Shown piece by piece: positions 47,559 through 60,004 of a stretch of DNA of 64,000 bases (position 1 is its first letter; each line of letters starts with the position of its first letter). The position numbers were made by a program, and so were the translations under genes. The notes beneath the pieces were generated by a model. The model made no database searches. It was not told the DNA's origin and saw nothing but the letters and a program-made list of their open reading frames with translations. The stretch is taken from contig OY735213.1 of assembly GCA_963457665.1 (NCBI GenBank), positions 56,612,293-56,676,292 on the forward strand. Reading direction: 5' to 3'. This DNA is from Thysanoteuthis rhombus. Lineage: Eukaryota; Mollusca; Cephalopoda; Oegopsida; Thysanoteuthidae.

Positions 47559-48724
47559 AAAAATTCAATTGGGAATGTAAATTTATGATTCGTCTTAGTT
47601 TGTGTCTGGCACCATTCATATTTTTTTTGTTGATGGTAATTTGGACGTTTTAGAGATCCAACGAAAGCAGTGTGAAGTAACTTATTCAGAGTACACTTTT
47701 TTTTCAATTGATCACCCCCTCAACACAGCACTGCCAAAAAATCTTGGTCACATGATGATGACTAACCAGACCTATATTACCTTTTCATTCAGTTAATGCA
47801 TTAAGGCTCCAAGCAGACTTGTCATGTCTCCGGCATTTTGCATAGTTCTGCAATGTCTTTGTTTTCCACTCTTCCGTGAATTTTGCTGAAATCTGTTTTT
47901 TTCGCCTGCTTTTTCATTTGATAAGGTTTTTAGGAAAATAATAAAAAAATTTGACTATGTATCAGCTCTTTCAAAGTTTTATCGGTCAGATTTTTATATC
48001 TTTAACTTATTGAAATGATTCAATCTATTTTAATAGACAAAAACATTCAATTGCAAATCAACCGACATATCAATACTCAAGAAAAAAAAGGGGGGGAAGG
48101 AAAAAAAAAAGTAGGTTAAAGTAATTAAAAATTGAAATTTGCTGATTCATCTCATCTGTTGAGAGGAGAAACATTTCTACTGATCAGATAATTAGGATAA
48201 TAAAGTAAAAAAATCAGGCTAATTTATATTTCATATTTCCTATTCTTTTTCATCTGCGATGAACATTCTTAAGACTATGAAAACCAAATTTACTTTCGTT
48301 CAGACCAAATTGAAAAAGTTTGAAAGCAACATGGAAAGAGAAGGGAGGCGAGGTTGATTTACAATGTTCATATTTCTGACCAATTTTTCATGATATCAGA
48401 ATGAGTTCTCTCATGGCAACGCAACAGCAAAGGTTTCAAATTTTCAAAAAGAATCTGTTCTTGTTATAAAATGGATTTTGCCCTTACCTTCCAATGGGTG
48501 CAATCACTTCAAATCCAGGCCTCTATTCACACTACAGATTTGCATTTATCTTGTCACCCACAGGACATAGAAGTGACCACTACAAAATGATGTATCAAAT
48601 CAGACTACTTATAATTAACTTGCAAAATATGTTCTCTTCATCAAGAATGCCTGTTATACAGTTTTGATTACAGAGTTATTCCCACATGACACTGATCCTG
48701 TGAGTTTGTCCTCACGATGAATGA
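47201..48724. other. Unassigned DNA
   Basis: A T run at 47524-47549. A minus-strand donor-like CCATTGGAAG|GTAAGG at 48483 follows a short open frame (RPGFEVIAPIG). Not enough to call an exon. Confidence 0.3.
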
Positions 48725-49095
48725 TACCTTGTGCCTAGCTTGGATTAGAATAACGAATATCTATTTTATAGTTGGTGTAACACAATTAACAGAACAAATT
48801 ATCTAAAAAATCAGCACAAGATTTGGAGATTGGTCTAAAATGATCATAGAGACCCAAAAATGCACTTGAAAAAAAACCCCCAAAAACCAAACCAAATCAA
48901 AAAAAAACCTGAAGAGTTTTTAAATGGTGTGTAGTGGTGTGCTCGTGCAAATTTCTTTTTAATGGTTGTAGCCCCCAAAATGTGACCAATGGCGCCTGGA
49001 AAGAGAGAAGCAAAGGGAGAAGAATATGTATCCCCCTTGACTGGTTGGTCAAGCTGGTAATTTGTAGGGCTTCAGTAATTCAATATCATCTTGAA
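48725..49095 (+). mobile_element. TACAGGRTAT MITE (family M), near-complete copy without ends
   Basis: Carries 'AACAAATTATCTAAAA', 'GCACAAGATTTGG', 'GGTCTAAAATGATCATAGAGA', 'GTGTGCTCGTGCAAATTT', 'GTAGCCCCCAAAATGTGACC', 'TTGACTGGTTGGTCAAGC' and 'GGGCTTCAGTAATTCAAT' in family order. The two terminal repeats are too decayed to see. Confidence 0.75.
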
Positions 49096-51279
49096 TTGGT
49101 AAGACAGTTGTTGTATATAGATAGGCTTCTCGAGGCAAAAGGAGAAGAGTTAGAGTCTTGCTTAGAGCTTATTCTTTATGTCTGATCTGTACTGTAGACT
49201 GATGGTTTGAGTGGTTGCGATGAAAAACAACTAAAAATCAAGAAATAGTTTTTAAAAAAAAAAATCATAGAAGTTAAGTAACTTCAATATTCTCTCGCAC
49301 AAATACAATGATGCAGGTGATCATCTAAAAAGAAATTTGATAATTCATTGATTATGTGATTACCTCGGAATTCTTTTTTTTTTTGTAAAGAATATACAAT
49401 TAAACTTTTCAGTCACATCCATCTACTGGATGTAATTTAGATTTTAAATATGGCTAAAAGAATAGCTCAGGTATTTCACACATTCCTTTTGTTCTTCATT
49501 GAATGTAATCCAACATGCATTGATAAATTAAGCAGCAAAAGGACTCAAATCCAGAGACAGGATAGCCAATTCACTTATCAGACGGGTTCGGTTGCCTGGA
49601 TAGTTAATAATTATATATGAAATAAGTAGAGTATGAAGAACAAAGCAAATTCTTTCTTTCCTTCCTTCCTGACAGAATTAGACTCTTTAATAATAACCCA
49701 ATTTTTTCAGTTTCTCTCTGTGGTTTCCTGACAACCCAAATATGTTAATCTGTTAGCATTTCAATGCTAAGAACCTCACCTATCAGGTCAAACCAACGAA
49801 AAGGAAGATAAAACCAGAACGGAAAACCAGAAAAGAGAAAGGTTATCATCATCAAGCACTTAGAGTTGCATACAAAGGGTTAACTACACATTCTTAAGTG
49901 TTGACTTCTCTAAACAAAGTTAAACTAATCTTATGGGCTGGCGGAGACAAGTTTCCATTAATTTCAAGTTGATTTTATGCTGAACCATGAACCAGAGATT
50001 TACATACAATTTAAAGAAGGGAGTCGTTAGGAAGAGGGACTGGGGAGGGGGGGGGAGAGAATGTATACAGAGAAGTAGCACAGGACCCTATCTAATCTCA
50101 GTTTAAGAAGTAAATACTTAAGGCAGTGACAATGGGGAAGGGGCTTGTCTTCCTAATCTCATTTTAAAGATAGTATTAAAAAACTACATATGCTGTTGAG
50201 AGTGGAAACCCCTTAATAGTTTACAAGGCTTCATTACATTTTACATTCTATTCTCTCACTGTAATTTTTTTTTGTTATGAATCAAATGAAAAGATTTACA
50301 TGACATCCTTCTGAACCTGATATCAAAAAAAAAAAAAATCTGACAGATGTGATTGAGGAACTTTTCGCTCAGAGTGTAAGATATATGTATGAAATTTGTG
50401 TTACTTATGAGAGGATGTTACACACAATACATGGTATTTTCAGTGAGATTTTACAATTCTAAGCATTAGATTTATTTGTCTTCCCACAAGGGCAAATCTG
50501 ACACAAAGATAGTTTGAAATGAGGGCCCACACACATGTGGGCAAGGACAGAAATTGCTCAGTCTCCAAAACTAGTGGCACAAAAGCATCAGGGTGATCCT
50601 GACCAATCTTTTAATGCAGTGGGGAGGTGCAACTGATTCCCCAGGAATGAGGATATATTTTTAAGGCCACAAGATAAATCCTGGTCAAGTGAAGTAAGGA
50701 TTTTATAAATCACAGCATTAGCTCATTTCTATTAAATAATTCAGTCAATCTAATTTATTTTTTTTTCATTTTGAATCAGCAGTGAGTAAATTGTCAAAAT
50801 TAGAGGACTTTCAATAAAGTTCTAATATCAACACGTTGTTTTGGTTCACATTTCCTCTATCAATTCAGTGCACAAATTTATACAAATCTAAGTCTCATCT
50901 ATTTTTTAGGCTAATTTCCTTCTAAAAGGAAAAAAAGGCTAATGAAGTATATAGATATATTTTAAAGTATGTACATATCTTAAGAGACAATACATTAAGC
51001 CAGTAAAGTTACTTTCAGACTTCAATAAACCGTACACATGTTATACTGTAGAGGAGCCATGTTCAAATGACTTGTTTTTTTTAAAAAGTTACATGATAAA
51101 CAACTGATAATCCTCACAAGAAAAATCCACATATAGTACTATAATATCTAATTCTATGAAAAACAAACTTCACAAATCTTACATCAATTGCATTAACAGA
51201 TATTTGGAAATAATTGACTGAAATGACAGATTAAAAACTTTCTCTAAAACATCTTTAGCATTTAAAACTGAAGATCTCC

Positions 51280-51281
<2 letters not shown>
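49096..51281. other. Unassigned DNA
   Basis: A G-rich run (50041-50057) and A runs only. No gene or element is recognised. Confidence 0.35.

Positions 51282-51353
<72 letters not shown>
51282..51353. repeat. (TA)n microsatellite
   Basis: About 72 bp of TA with one phase break near 51328. Confidence 0.95.
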
Positions 51354-51685
51354 CACTTGATTTGAGAAACACATATCTAAATGTTTCCATTGTTCATTAT
51401 CACCATTACACTTTTTAGTCTCTCACGTTAGAAGAATGCCCACACTGTGAAAAATCCATTGGTTCCTTTCATGGCTTTCTCTAAAAGGAAGTGAAACGGA
51501 AAAAGGAAGGATATTCTTATTCAATTTTTATTTTCATCAATTCCAAAAGATTCGTTCTTTACTCAAAGCTCTGTGGAAGAACACGTCAGATCATAAAGGT
51601 CCACTGTTCAAAATCTATTTGAATAGAATTGAAGCTGGTCAACAGTAACGTACATGATAGAAAAATAAACCTTCTTCCCTTACAG

Positions 51686-52164
51686 TACAGTTACCCCTTA
51701 CCATTTGCGGTTCAGTCTTGAATAATTCAATGGGAATATTTTGGGGAACCACGGAAAACCACACACACAAAAAATACTCTGTATGGTATAAAGAAAACTT
51801 AAGATTGTGGAAATCGTAAATGCATTTTATGTTCATGATCATTATAGGCTTTGACAAAAAGTGACAAGTTGATAAAAAAATCTGGGACTTTTCATCTGTT
51901 AATTCTATCAATAACACTAAGATTATTTATTTATGGAATTTCATTTGTTAATATTGTTATATTTTTTTTACTATATGCTTTACTGTATTCATTCACTTAT
52001 TTGTACATTTACAATTTGGGAAGGGTAAAACATTCGTTCATCAAAAGCTCTATGATACATGATCCATGTTTTTTCAGGGGATGAGTCAGCAAAAATTATT
52101 TGCAGATTTAGTGCATTGGCAAACCTCCCCAGGTGCCCTTAAAACCTGCGAAGGAATAATTGTA
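51686..52164. mobile_element. pogo/Tigger-like MITE, 479 bp
   Basis: The left end TACAGTTACCCCTTACCATT, followed by TGCGGTTCAGTC, is the usual start of pogo-like elements. The right end, complemented, reads TACAATTATTCCTTCGCAGG. TA borders fit the family's target. There is no transposase. Inside, 'GGGGATGAGTCAGCAAAAAT' and a possible 77-codon frame show nothing recognisable. Confidence 0.55.
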
Positions 52165-52184
52165 GTTTCGTAACTATAACATGT

Positions 52185-52260
52185 AACTCCTGGAGTGCTC
52201 CACTATTGTAGCCTTGTACCAGGCTCCAGCTTATTAATTATAAGCTGTTCAAGGTTAATT
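52185..52260 (+). repeat. SINE-like repeat S2, body fragment
   Basis: 'CTCCACTATTGTAGCCTTGTACCAGGCT' matches 'CTACTACTGTGGCCTTGTGCCAGATT' at 56730. No tRNA-like head. Confidence 0.45.
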
Positions 52261-52529
52261 GTTTACCATAGAGGAAGCCACTTATTGGGTTCACTTCTTC
52301 ATAATAACCAGCTGTTAACATTGAGCAAAGGATATGAATATCGGAACAATTCACATTATATATAACATGTTATAATCAAATGTCAATTATGAAAATATTC
52401 TATTATAGTGAGAGGATAATTCTAAATTCATATGCGTTTGGGACCAACTGATTTTGATAATAACCATTAAATAACATGATCGTTGATTATAATTAACAGC
52501 TTCCCCTGTATTTTATCTCAAATGTTGCA

Positions 52530-52747
52530 AGAATGGCAGACAACCGACAGACATCATGACTCACAACATGGATCCCCAGAGATCACCTGTGCAACCAAGA
52601 CTGGCAGAATACAAGATGGAGAGACGGACTAGACAAATGCAGAAAGTATTGGCTCCGCAATGCCCACGATAGTGAAGTGTGGTGAATCCTAGGGAAGATC
52701 TATGTCCAATGATGGACATTAAAAGACTGACGATGATGATGATGATT
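52530..52747 (+). mobile_element. Non-LTR retrotransposon tail, copy 5
   Basis: Encodes 'MADNRQTS-LTTWIPRDH', then 'RLAEYKMERRTRQMQKVLAP'-type reading shifted by small changes. The DNA keeps 'GGCAGAATACAAGATGGAGA', 'TATTGGCTCCGCAATGCC', 'GTGTGGTGAATCC' and a (GAT)5-type end. Clean 3' end, 5'-truncated. Confidence 0.87.
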
Positions 52748-53045
52748 TGACCAAAACCTGGAATAATTCATAAAGTTAGATCCAAGAAAGGTAAGTAGTT
52801 GAGATATAATCCATTCTTGAAAAATTATATAGGGAACAAGGTCATCCTCAACCTGATGAATAGTTCTAATAGATTGTTAACCAATACATTTTTAGATCAT
52901 TTAAAGTCAGCACTTATGAAAATTTGTGCTAAAATTTATCAATACTAAGTGTGGGGCGAAATAAAAGGTCTCTGATTGCAAAGTTTTTTCCTCCTTTATA
53001 TTTTATCCTGTGAAAGTCTTTTAAAAAGTGAAAGAAGAAAAAAAA

Positions 53046-53462
53046 TACAGGATATCCATAAAGTTGAATCAATGTAGCCCAACAAATGGCTTGCCCAACC
53101 AACCAGCCAAGTAAATTATAGATTTTTCTCTCTTTGCTCATCTGTGTCTATGTCTCTGGGCACTCGTGGTCAAATTTTGGGGGCTACAACCTTGAAAATT
53201 TGCATGAGTACTCCACTAGGCACCCTCTAAAAACATTTTTTTGTTATTTTTGAAAAACTGCTTTTTTGATCTCTATGATCGTTTTGGACCAACAATGCCC
53301 AAAATCTTGCCCTGGTATTTTTTAAAGATAATTTTAGATAATTTTCAGATGATTAGTTCTTGTACACATGGGGCTTTGATGATACATCAATGCAAGGTAT
53401 GGATATGTCCAAGATTTTATTTTTCAAACAAAAATTGATAGGAACTTTATGAATACCCTGTA
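53046..53462 (-). mobile_element. TACAGGRTAT MITE (family M), full-length reference copy
   Basis: The ends are inverted repeats: TACAGGATATCCATAAAGTT at the left and TACAGGGTATTCATAAAGTT (complement) at the right, 18 of 20 matching. TA borders fit mariner-type insertion. It is 417 bp with no transposase. Four more copies lie in the window (20880, 32655, 48725 and 62805), two sharing its left-end block. The 70-codon minus frame inside ends at the terminal repeat and is not transposase-like. Confidence 0.82.
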
Positions 53463-55785
53463 TTTTACACATTAAAATCCTCCAAGACAAAATGAAAATT
53501 AATAAGAAGAGAAAAAAAAACAAAACAAGGCTTTCACACTATAAAAAAATTATCTGAATGTTTGCTCATTAGAATCAAATCTCCTTTGGGCTATTTTCAA
53601 AGTCCCTTTCCAATCTTATTAAAGATTGAGAGTGTTTCTGACAGGCTTTCTATAACTTATAAAAGAATTCCAAAGTATAATCACTGTTTATGAATGGCTT
53701 TAATGAGGCATATTCAAAATAATAGAAGTCTTTCTCGGTTATTCATAGAAAAAGTGTGCACGTGTGTGAAAAAATATCAGTGCCCACTGTTCTGCATCTA
53801 AAAGCTGTTTGAAGATGGCTGTATTCATTGAAATACATCCATCTCTTTTAAAAATACTTTCTGACATGATTTTTAGAGAAAAAAAAAAAAATTTGCAGAA
53901 TCAAGTCAACAACATTGGTAAAATATTCAATTGACAAACTGGTTTGAAATGCAGCTTCTATCAAATCAAACATTAATATTTTATGACATTTTAGTTGGTG
54001 TCAATGTAATGGAAAATCATTAATTCGTTTGTCACTGTTGGGAGACATTTTGTAAACGACTTCTTGTCTGATCTGCGAGTGTTGTTTTCTAAAAGACTGT
54101 AGTTCCATTACTAAATTTACAGAGTCTGAAGAGAAGAGACCAGAAATTTATGGTCGTGTCTGGTGTGTACACTAATAAAAGAGGCAGTCGATGAATAGGG
54201 GCTGGATAGAGGTGGTTGAAAGGAAGGAGAGAAAAATGAATATGTGGCTGGCATTTAGACAAATCAAAGAGTTGCAAGAAAAAAAAGAAAAATCTTTATA
54301 ATTGTTTTCTCTGGGGAGAAAGGAAGCGATCCAAAAGAAGAAAATCTCTCGCAATGAATAAAACAAAAAAAAAACAACAGAAAACCAAAACAAAACATTG
54401 ACACAAGAGAAGAAAAAGAAAAAGAAAAGGTACAGATAAGAAAAAAAAAAAAAAAAAAATTCAATATCAGTTGAAATAAAATAACAGACATGATGAAAAA
54501 AAAACCCAACCATCTGAGAGACAGGGTATTATATTGGTCAACCATTGCCAAAACAAAGCAGACAATGAGAAGTCATTATAAAAACAAGGAAATTAATTGT
54601 ATGACAAAGCATTGATGCTTGTCAAAGAAATTCTCATGATTGAAGTCCCCATGATCAGGTTGAAAATATTGACAAAGAATATTCCAGGGGACAAGAGAGG
54701 AGCACTAGACTTGTGTTCAAAGACTTACAGTCGGGGTTGTGATAACCACAAGAAGCAAAGATGTCATTTACTACCAGTAAAAATTGCTCTAATCAATGAA
54801 TAAATTCTAAATTATTTAATTAATCACCACAAACCTCTGTATAAAAGTTTTTTTGTCAAACTCCTACTATTGGAGTTGACTTTATATTCCTAGCCAACAG
54901 TAATGACATTCAGGTCCTGCTCAAAAGGCTTAAGAGAGAGATATTCTATTTCTACATCATCAATGAAAGAAAATAGAAATTCAATGTATCGCTAATGATA
55001 TTTTTTTTATTTTCATAATAGATGCATTTTTCTGTATCTGCATGTGTTGTGTACAATCCAAACAGTTCATAGTAAAAACTTAGAATTTTGCACACACATT
55101 CCTTGATTAGTAAAGAAAACAGTTTTCTTTTTTGAAAATTTGGCATGGTGACGAAAATAGTTGCATTTTTTTTATGTATGTATGTATCACATGTACAAAA
55201 GTTGAAATATTTTCAAAGCTTGTAAGAAAGGTCATTTTAACTCAAGTCAGAGAGGGGTTTGATCCTGAAGTAACTAGTCTTGTTTAAATTACATTCACTT
55301 AGCTTTCAAGTTTTTTATACAAGGACAGTTACCAAAGTAAGAGATCAATGTTGATATTTTATTCCCAACAATAAAAGTACTTGAAAGTAACTAAAAACAT
55401 GCTTAGCGGCATGAATATTTGATTAACAAATAAATATGGCAATTCATTTTATTCTGGAGATGATACGAAATTAACAAGAACACTCATACTGTTTCATATT
55501 TGAATATTTCATATCTACAAATGTTTTATTGAATTACTTCCACCCTTTGTTTCAGAATTGACAGACAAAACTATTTACAAGTAACTTTTCTTTGGATTAT
55601 AATAGTTTTGATGGTATTAACTCTCAAATTCATAGACCACTGAATACCGCTTGATAGCATCAAAATTTGAAGTCATGTAAAAAAATTCCATTGAGAAATG
55701 AATATGGTCTGATGAAATTCTATTAAAAAACAATCTTAAAACATCTTAAGGAGAGTATAGGTGATGTGATTATTAGGAGGATGCA
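53463..55785. other. Unassigned DNA
   Basis: A-rich runs around 54360-54510 create long minus-strand F-rich frames that I reject. No gene is recognised. Confidence 0.35.
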
Positions 55786-55835
55786 TTGGTTATACACCCT
55801 TGGTTATATTGGTTATACACTGGTTATGCACATAT
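55786..55835 (+). repeat. Short tandem repeat of a TTGGTTATACAC-type unit
   Basis: About four imperfect 12-14 bp units directly before the LINE copy at 55855. Confidence 0.6.
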
Positions 55836-55854
55836 ACATAGGTTAAAGACGTCA

Positions 55855-56253
55855 TGGAACTTAATCAAGAGACAGATCCACAAATAACGAAGAAAGCAAC
55901 GTGCACATGAAAGAATTATGCTAGGCTTCACATGGAGAGACCGCAAGACAGCACAGTTCATCCAAGAAAAGACAAGAGTTAGAGACATCATAGAATCCAT
56001 TAAGAATCTTAAATGGTAGTGCGCTAGCTATGTTGCAAGAATGGTGGACAACCGATGGACATCGCGACTCATGACATGAATCCCCAGAGATCACATGCGC
56101 AACCAAGGCTGGCAGAATATTAAATGGAGAGATGAGCTAGACAAATTCAGAAAGTACTGGCTCTGCGACCCCCATGATAGACAAGAGTGGTGAATCTTGG
56201 GGAAGGTCTACCGATGGATGTTAAAAGACTGATGATGATGATGATGATGATGA
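55855..56253 (+). mobile_element. Non-LTR retrotransposon tail, copy 6 (longest plus-strand copy)
   Basis: Reads 'MLGFTWRDRKTAQFIQEKTR', 'VRDIIESIKNLKW', a TAG, then 'CASYVARMVDNRWTSRLMT', 'RDHMRNQGWQN', 'DELDKFRKYWLCDPHDRQEW', TGA, 'ILGKV'. It ends in (GATGAT)n at 56224-56253. This is the C-terminal tail found after the reverse transcriptase domain of insect and molluscan non-LTR ORF2s. It is 5'-truncated with at least three in-frame stops. Confidence 0.9.
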
Positions 56254-56644
56254 AAGAGAGTATAAAAACATCTACATTCTAGAAAATCTAGACGTTATTA
56301 AAATATACCCGTCAAAATAAGGCCCAAAAAAAGTAAAAGCTTTTTTATCAAGAAATTCAGAAAAAAAAAAAAAAAAAAAAAAATTTAGGAAAAGTTCAAG
56401 TGGAGTACTGATGCCAATTTCTAAGTCTGTAGATAAAACTATGAGCAGGAGAATTGGAACAGATGAACACAGATGTACATAAAAAGGGAAGAACCTTTAG
56501 TGGCTACTGTTGGTCAACTCTTGATTAGAATAGAAAAATTCTATCTAAAGTTCAAAAGAAAGTAACTTTAATTAAAGTTATTCTCCACATCGAAATCCAA
56601 AATTTTTATATGGATTTAAGAGTTGAAAACTTTTTGAGGTGATG

Positions 56645-56790
56645 TATAAAAACTGCAGCAGTTCAATGATTAGCAAAGTCATCTTGTTGACCAATTTTCT
56701 AGTTTAATGAATTTGATCCTCACTAAGTACCCTACTACTGTGGCCTTGTGCCAGATTAAGCTTAGTGAAAAAGCAATCGAATGTGTTCAT
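56645..56790 (+). repeat. tRNA-derived SINE-like repeat S2, copy 2
   Basis: Box A-like 'TCAATGATTAGCAAAGTC' and box B-like 'GAATTTGATCC' about 40 bases later, then 'CTACTGTGGCCTTGTGCCAG' and 'TTAAGCTTAGTGAA'. The spacing fits an old tRNA-headed SINE, and the copy abuts the hAT element. Confidence 0.5.
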
Positions 56791-56805
56791 AGAAATTAGT
56801 TAAAG

Positions 56806-57133
56806 CAGCAGTTCATAATTTCTTGTGAACACATCCCTAAGAAGGGCATAAAGAGTGGGTGTCAAATATTTTTTCTTGTTTTATTGATTATGCATACAGT
56901 TTTCTTTCTCTTTGCCAGTGCATCCAACTTTTTGTACTTATTTCATTGGTCATATCTTGATGTAGACTTAATTTTGACATCTGATAAATTCTAACATTTT
57001 ATTTACATTTTTTAATATTAACTTAGCCAATTTTGACTTTTTAAAAGTTAATTTTTAGCCTTAAGATTCAGGAGTGTGGGAAAGATTTTGAAATCTCAAA
57101 CGGGTGCTAACCATGAAAAAAAGTTAACCACTG
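56806..57133. mobile_element. hAT MITE with perfect 8-bp target-site duplication
   Basis: The left end CAGCAGTTCATAATTTCTTG and the right end (complement) CAGTGGTTAACTTTTTTTCA are hAT-type. Both sides carry the same 8-mer AGTTAAAG (56798-56805 and 57134-57141). The 328-bp element has no coding capacity. The intact duplication sets its borders to the base. Confidence 0.85.
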
Positions 57134-57141
57134 AGTTAAAG

Positions 57142-58277
57142 ATTTTTTTTTGTTCAATTTCCTGAATATTGTCCAAAATCTGAAGGAAAATGAACTTGAA
57201 AAATGTATCGTGTGTTTTATTTGCTTTTAAAAAACAAGTAGAATTTTCTTTACAATGTTCTGAAAGTTGGAGTAACAAAACAGAAGAGCAAATCTTAGAG
57301 GTTTCAGCTAGAGTGAATCAGAGCAGAAATTTTCAACAAACAGCTATAGTGGGGCAACGAGACAGAATGGGGGCTGGGGGCAGAGAAAGAAAGGACTTGT
57401 CAGAAGCATACAAGAGTTCGACGAAACCCTGAAAAGGATGCACCTTTTGTTAAAGAAAATATAATTAAAAAAGAAAAAAAAAGACACCCCCCCCCAAAAA
57501 GCAGAAAAGGTGGTACAATGCATATGATTAACAAAAAGTGAATCCAAGTGGATATGCATGGCTTGTTAATGATGTGGAGGAGGTGGGAGAATTAGTATCG
57601 GTTGACTGAATGAAGGGAAAAGACGAAGCGGGGAAATCAAGACGGGAAATAAAAAAAAAAAAAAAAGGTAAAAAGATGAATGTTTTTTTTTTCAGACTGT
57701 GTACTCCGTCTATTGAGAGGGAGACACTCAAGTTCTGTCAAATAGAAGAAAAGACTTGGCCCGCAGTTATTAGTACTGAGAAAAAAATGTATATAAATAA
57801 AATACATTAATATCTCAGTTAATACTCAACATACATTATCTAAAAAGAAATGATAAATACAGGGCTATACGGGGGGTCATTATAACATAGCATGAATTGG
57901 ATTCCCAGAACATATCTCTGTCTTGCTGCTTCGCTCCTGGTCAGGGTCATTCTCATTATTTTATAAGATATGTGATGTCATTGTAGCGCCTCAATAAGAT
58001 GGAACGGATTAGTGCTGTGTATCTCATCTGGTAGCTACTTTCTGGAGCTTGTGAAGTATCACGAGATGTTGATGTAGCTCACCACCTGATAAATTATAGT
58101 GTATATGCATGTGCTAATTCTCATACATCAAGTGTATATCATAAATTTATTTTGGAGACTCTCCATGATACTGTCTTTCATCATTAATTATTCATTTTGG
58201 AAATTCAGCCTTACTAAAAATATTTTTAAAAAAGTACCATTGCGAATCAGCACTAAACAAATGTAATATCACTGTAA
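57142..58277. other. Unassigned DNA
   Basis: C10 run at 57487 and A runs. The 80-codon plus frame at 57190-57432 has a coding-like end (RNFQQTAIVGQRDRMGAG) but no splice support or domain. Confidence 0.35.
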
Positions 58278-58655
58278 CATCAGCTTGGATAATGTAATGG
58301 TTAGTACGTCAGATTCACATGCAGAAGGTTTTGGGTTCAATTCCCAGTATTAACGAGGAATATGGAAAACTCTTTGATAGGACAAAATTTCTCAGTGCAG
58401 TCAGTAGCCAATTGAGTACATCAAGTTGTGTGATTGGGCCTTAGGTACCCTTTCTGTGGATTTGCATCCTGCCAACAGGTTAGTTACAAAAACTTGTAGC
58501 TATAAAGTCTTGGTCCTGACCTTGCTCAAGAATCACAGAGTTGACACATGCGACAGGAACCGGGACTTTGTCGCTGGCCTTCCTACTCCATTGGAGGTTG
58601 TCTCTCAAGAGACGTGGTGCTTTGCCTCACCTATTACTGTAACCTTATTCATTCT
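58278..58655 (+). repeat. tRNA-derived SINE (family S1), near full-length
   Basis: The tRNA-like head has a box A region 'TAATGGTTAGTACGTCAG' and a box B 'GGGTTCAATTCCC' about 42 bases apart, the internal promoter of RNA polymerase III. The body of about 300 bp matches 31890-32200. The end has 'CTCAAGAGACGTGGTGCTTT'. No poly(A) tail is obvious. Confidence 0.78.
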
Positions 58656-59130
58656 GTAAGTAATGTTTGCATCTATTCTTGACCAATAATAATCTTTTAT
58701 CCTTATTTGAAATGCTTTCCTATAATAATAGTCATTAGCAATGCATTTACTTCTTACATACAACAACCGTGTTCTGTCAGTAATTCTTGCATTAATTCCT
58801 CACCATCATTCACTTTTTTCATTACATGACATACAGATTGAGCATCAGAAATAGTTTGTCAGTGCAGAAAATAACTAAGGTAAAGTGAGAGAGTGGTGGA
58901 GTAGCAGTAAAGTTAGTGGGCAGCAAAAATCAAAATCATTCCTATACATAGCAGGTTCATATGCAGCTTGCACCAAACTACAACTATGACCATTGTTTCA
59001 ATCCTCACTTACTGCCAGAATTTGCCATGTCATTATATACATGATCATTAGAATCAATTAAAGTTTAGACATTTAATAAAACCATACTTTCATAAATTGA
59101 GATGAAACATTCTTCTGACTTCATTCAGCT

Positions 59131-59526
59131 TTTCAAGACAAACCTATTAAGGTGCTCAATGGCTGAATTAGAATTATCCAATAAACTTCTACAAGAGATC
59201 TAGGGGACATAAATTCCCGCTGTTGTAGAAACCTTAGGAGATATATATAATGACACAATAATATATATATATATATACATACACACACATGTCCCAGGAG
59301 TCTCAAAGGGGTTTTGTTTTCAAAAACTCTCATACGTCTGCTTATGATAGACGCAATTAGTGCTGTCCTACAATAACCCTTTCAAGACTAACCAATTGTA
59401 GTGCTTAATGCCCGAATTAAAATGTCCCAGTAGACTTCTAGAAGAGAGTTAGTTGACATTTATATCCCAGCAGTCATAGAAAACCTTTGTGTGTATGATA
59501 TATATCTCAGGGGTCTTGAAAGAGTT
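59131..59526 (+). mobile_element. Two tandem units of a short TIR element
   Basis: Two units start 249 bp apart (59131 and 59380), both with 'TTTCAAGACWAACC', 'TAATGCCCGAATTA'-like, 'AGACTTCTAGAAGAGA' and 'CCCAGCAGTCATAGAAA' blocks. The second is bounded by AACCCTTTCAAGAC and its near-perfect complement GTCTTGAAAGAGTT (59376-59526, 151 bp). The first ends 'GAGTCTCAAAGGGGTT'. A (TA)n/(CA)n run sits inside unit 1. Confidence 0.6.
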
Positions 59527-59749
59527 AACACAGGATAACAAACAGTGATTGAGAACAGAGGGAAAAGAAGCTGTTGAAATGTTACACTAGTGCCAGAGGT
59601 TGGTGTTTGCCTAGATTATAAGAGCCAGGATTTAGAATTATGACTTTTCAGACAGGCAGGCAATGCTGAATTAACTGTGTAGCAAAAGTAGCATATGTTA
59701 CAGGCTCTGCAATTTCAAGGGCCTCATGCTAAATACTTGCAAGCTATCA

Positions 59750-59880
59750 ATTCTGACTCAATGACTCACAGCATGGATCCCCACAGTTCACATGTAAAAC
59801 TGTGACCGACAAAATATAAGATGGTGTGATGAACTAGACTAGTTCAGAAAGTATAGGCTCTGTAACGCCAGAGTTTTGCA
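59750..59880 (+). mobile_element. Non-LTR retrotransposon tail, copy 7
   Basis: Only 'ACTCACAGCATGGATCCCCA', 'GATGAACTAGACTAGTTCAG' and 'TATAGGCTCTGTAACGCC' remain, in family order. Confidence 0.7.
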
Positions 59881-60004
59881 AGGACTTGAAGGTGTAGCAA
59901 GAGATTTGACTTGGCTCTTTGAGAGCCCCCACCTCAACATTTAGTAGTATTTATCAGTAGAAATATAGTAGGTGAACTCGTATTTTTTAAGCTTTTAGGG
60001 GCCA

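Noticed and set aside
48483..48530. Minus-strand exon with donor CCATTGGAAG|GTAAGG
   Set aside because: The donor is good, but every nearby acceptor is weak and most frames stop within a few codons.
54172..54551. Phe-rich minus-strand frames near 54.2-54.5 kb
   Set aside because: They translate A-rich runs of the plus strand, and the hydrophobic look comes from T-tracts rather than membrane protein.
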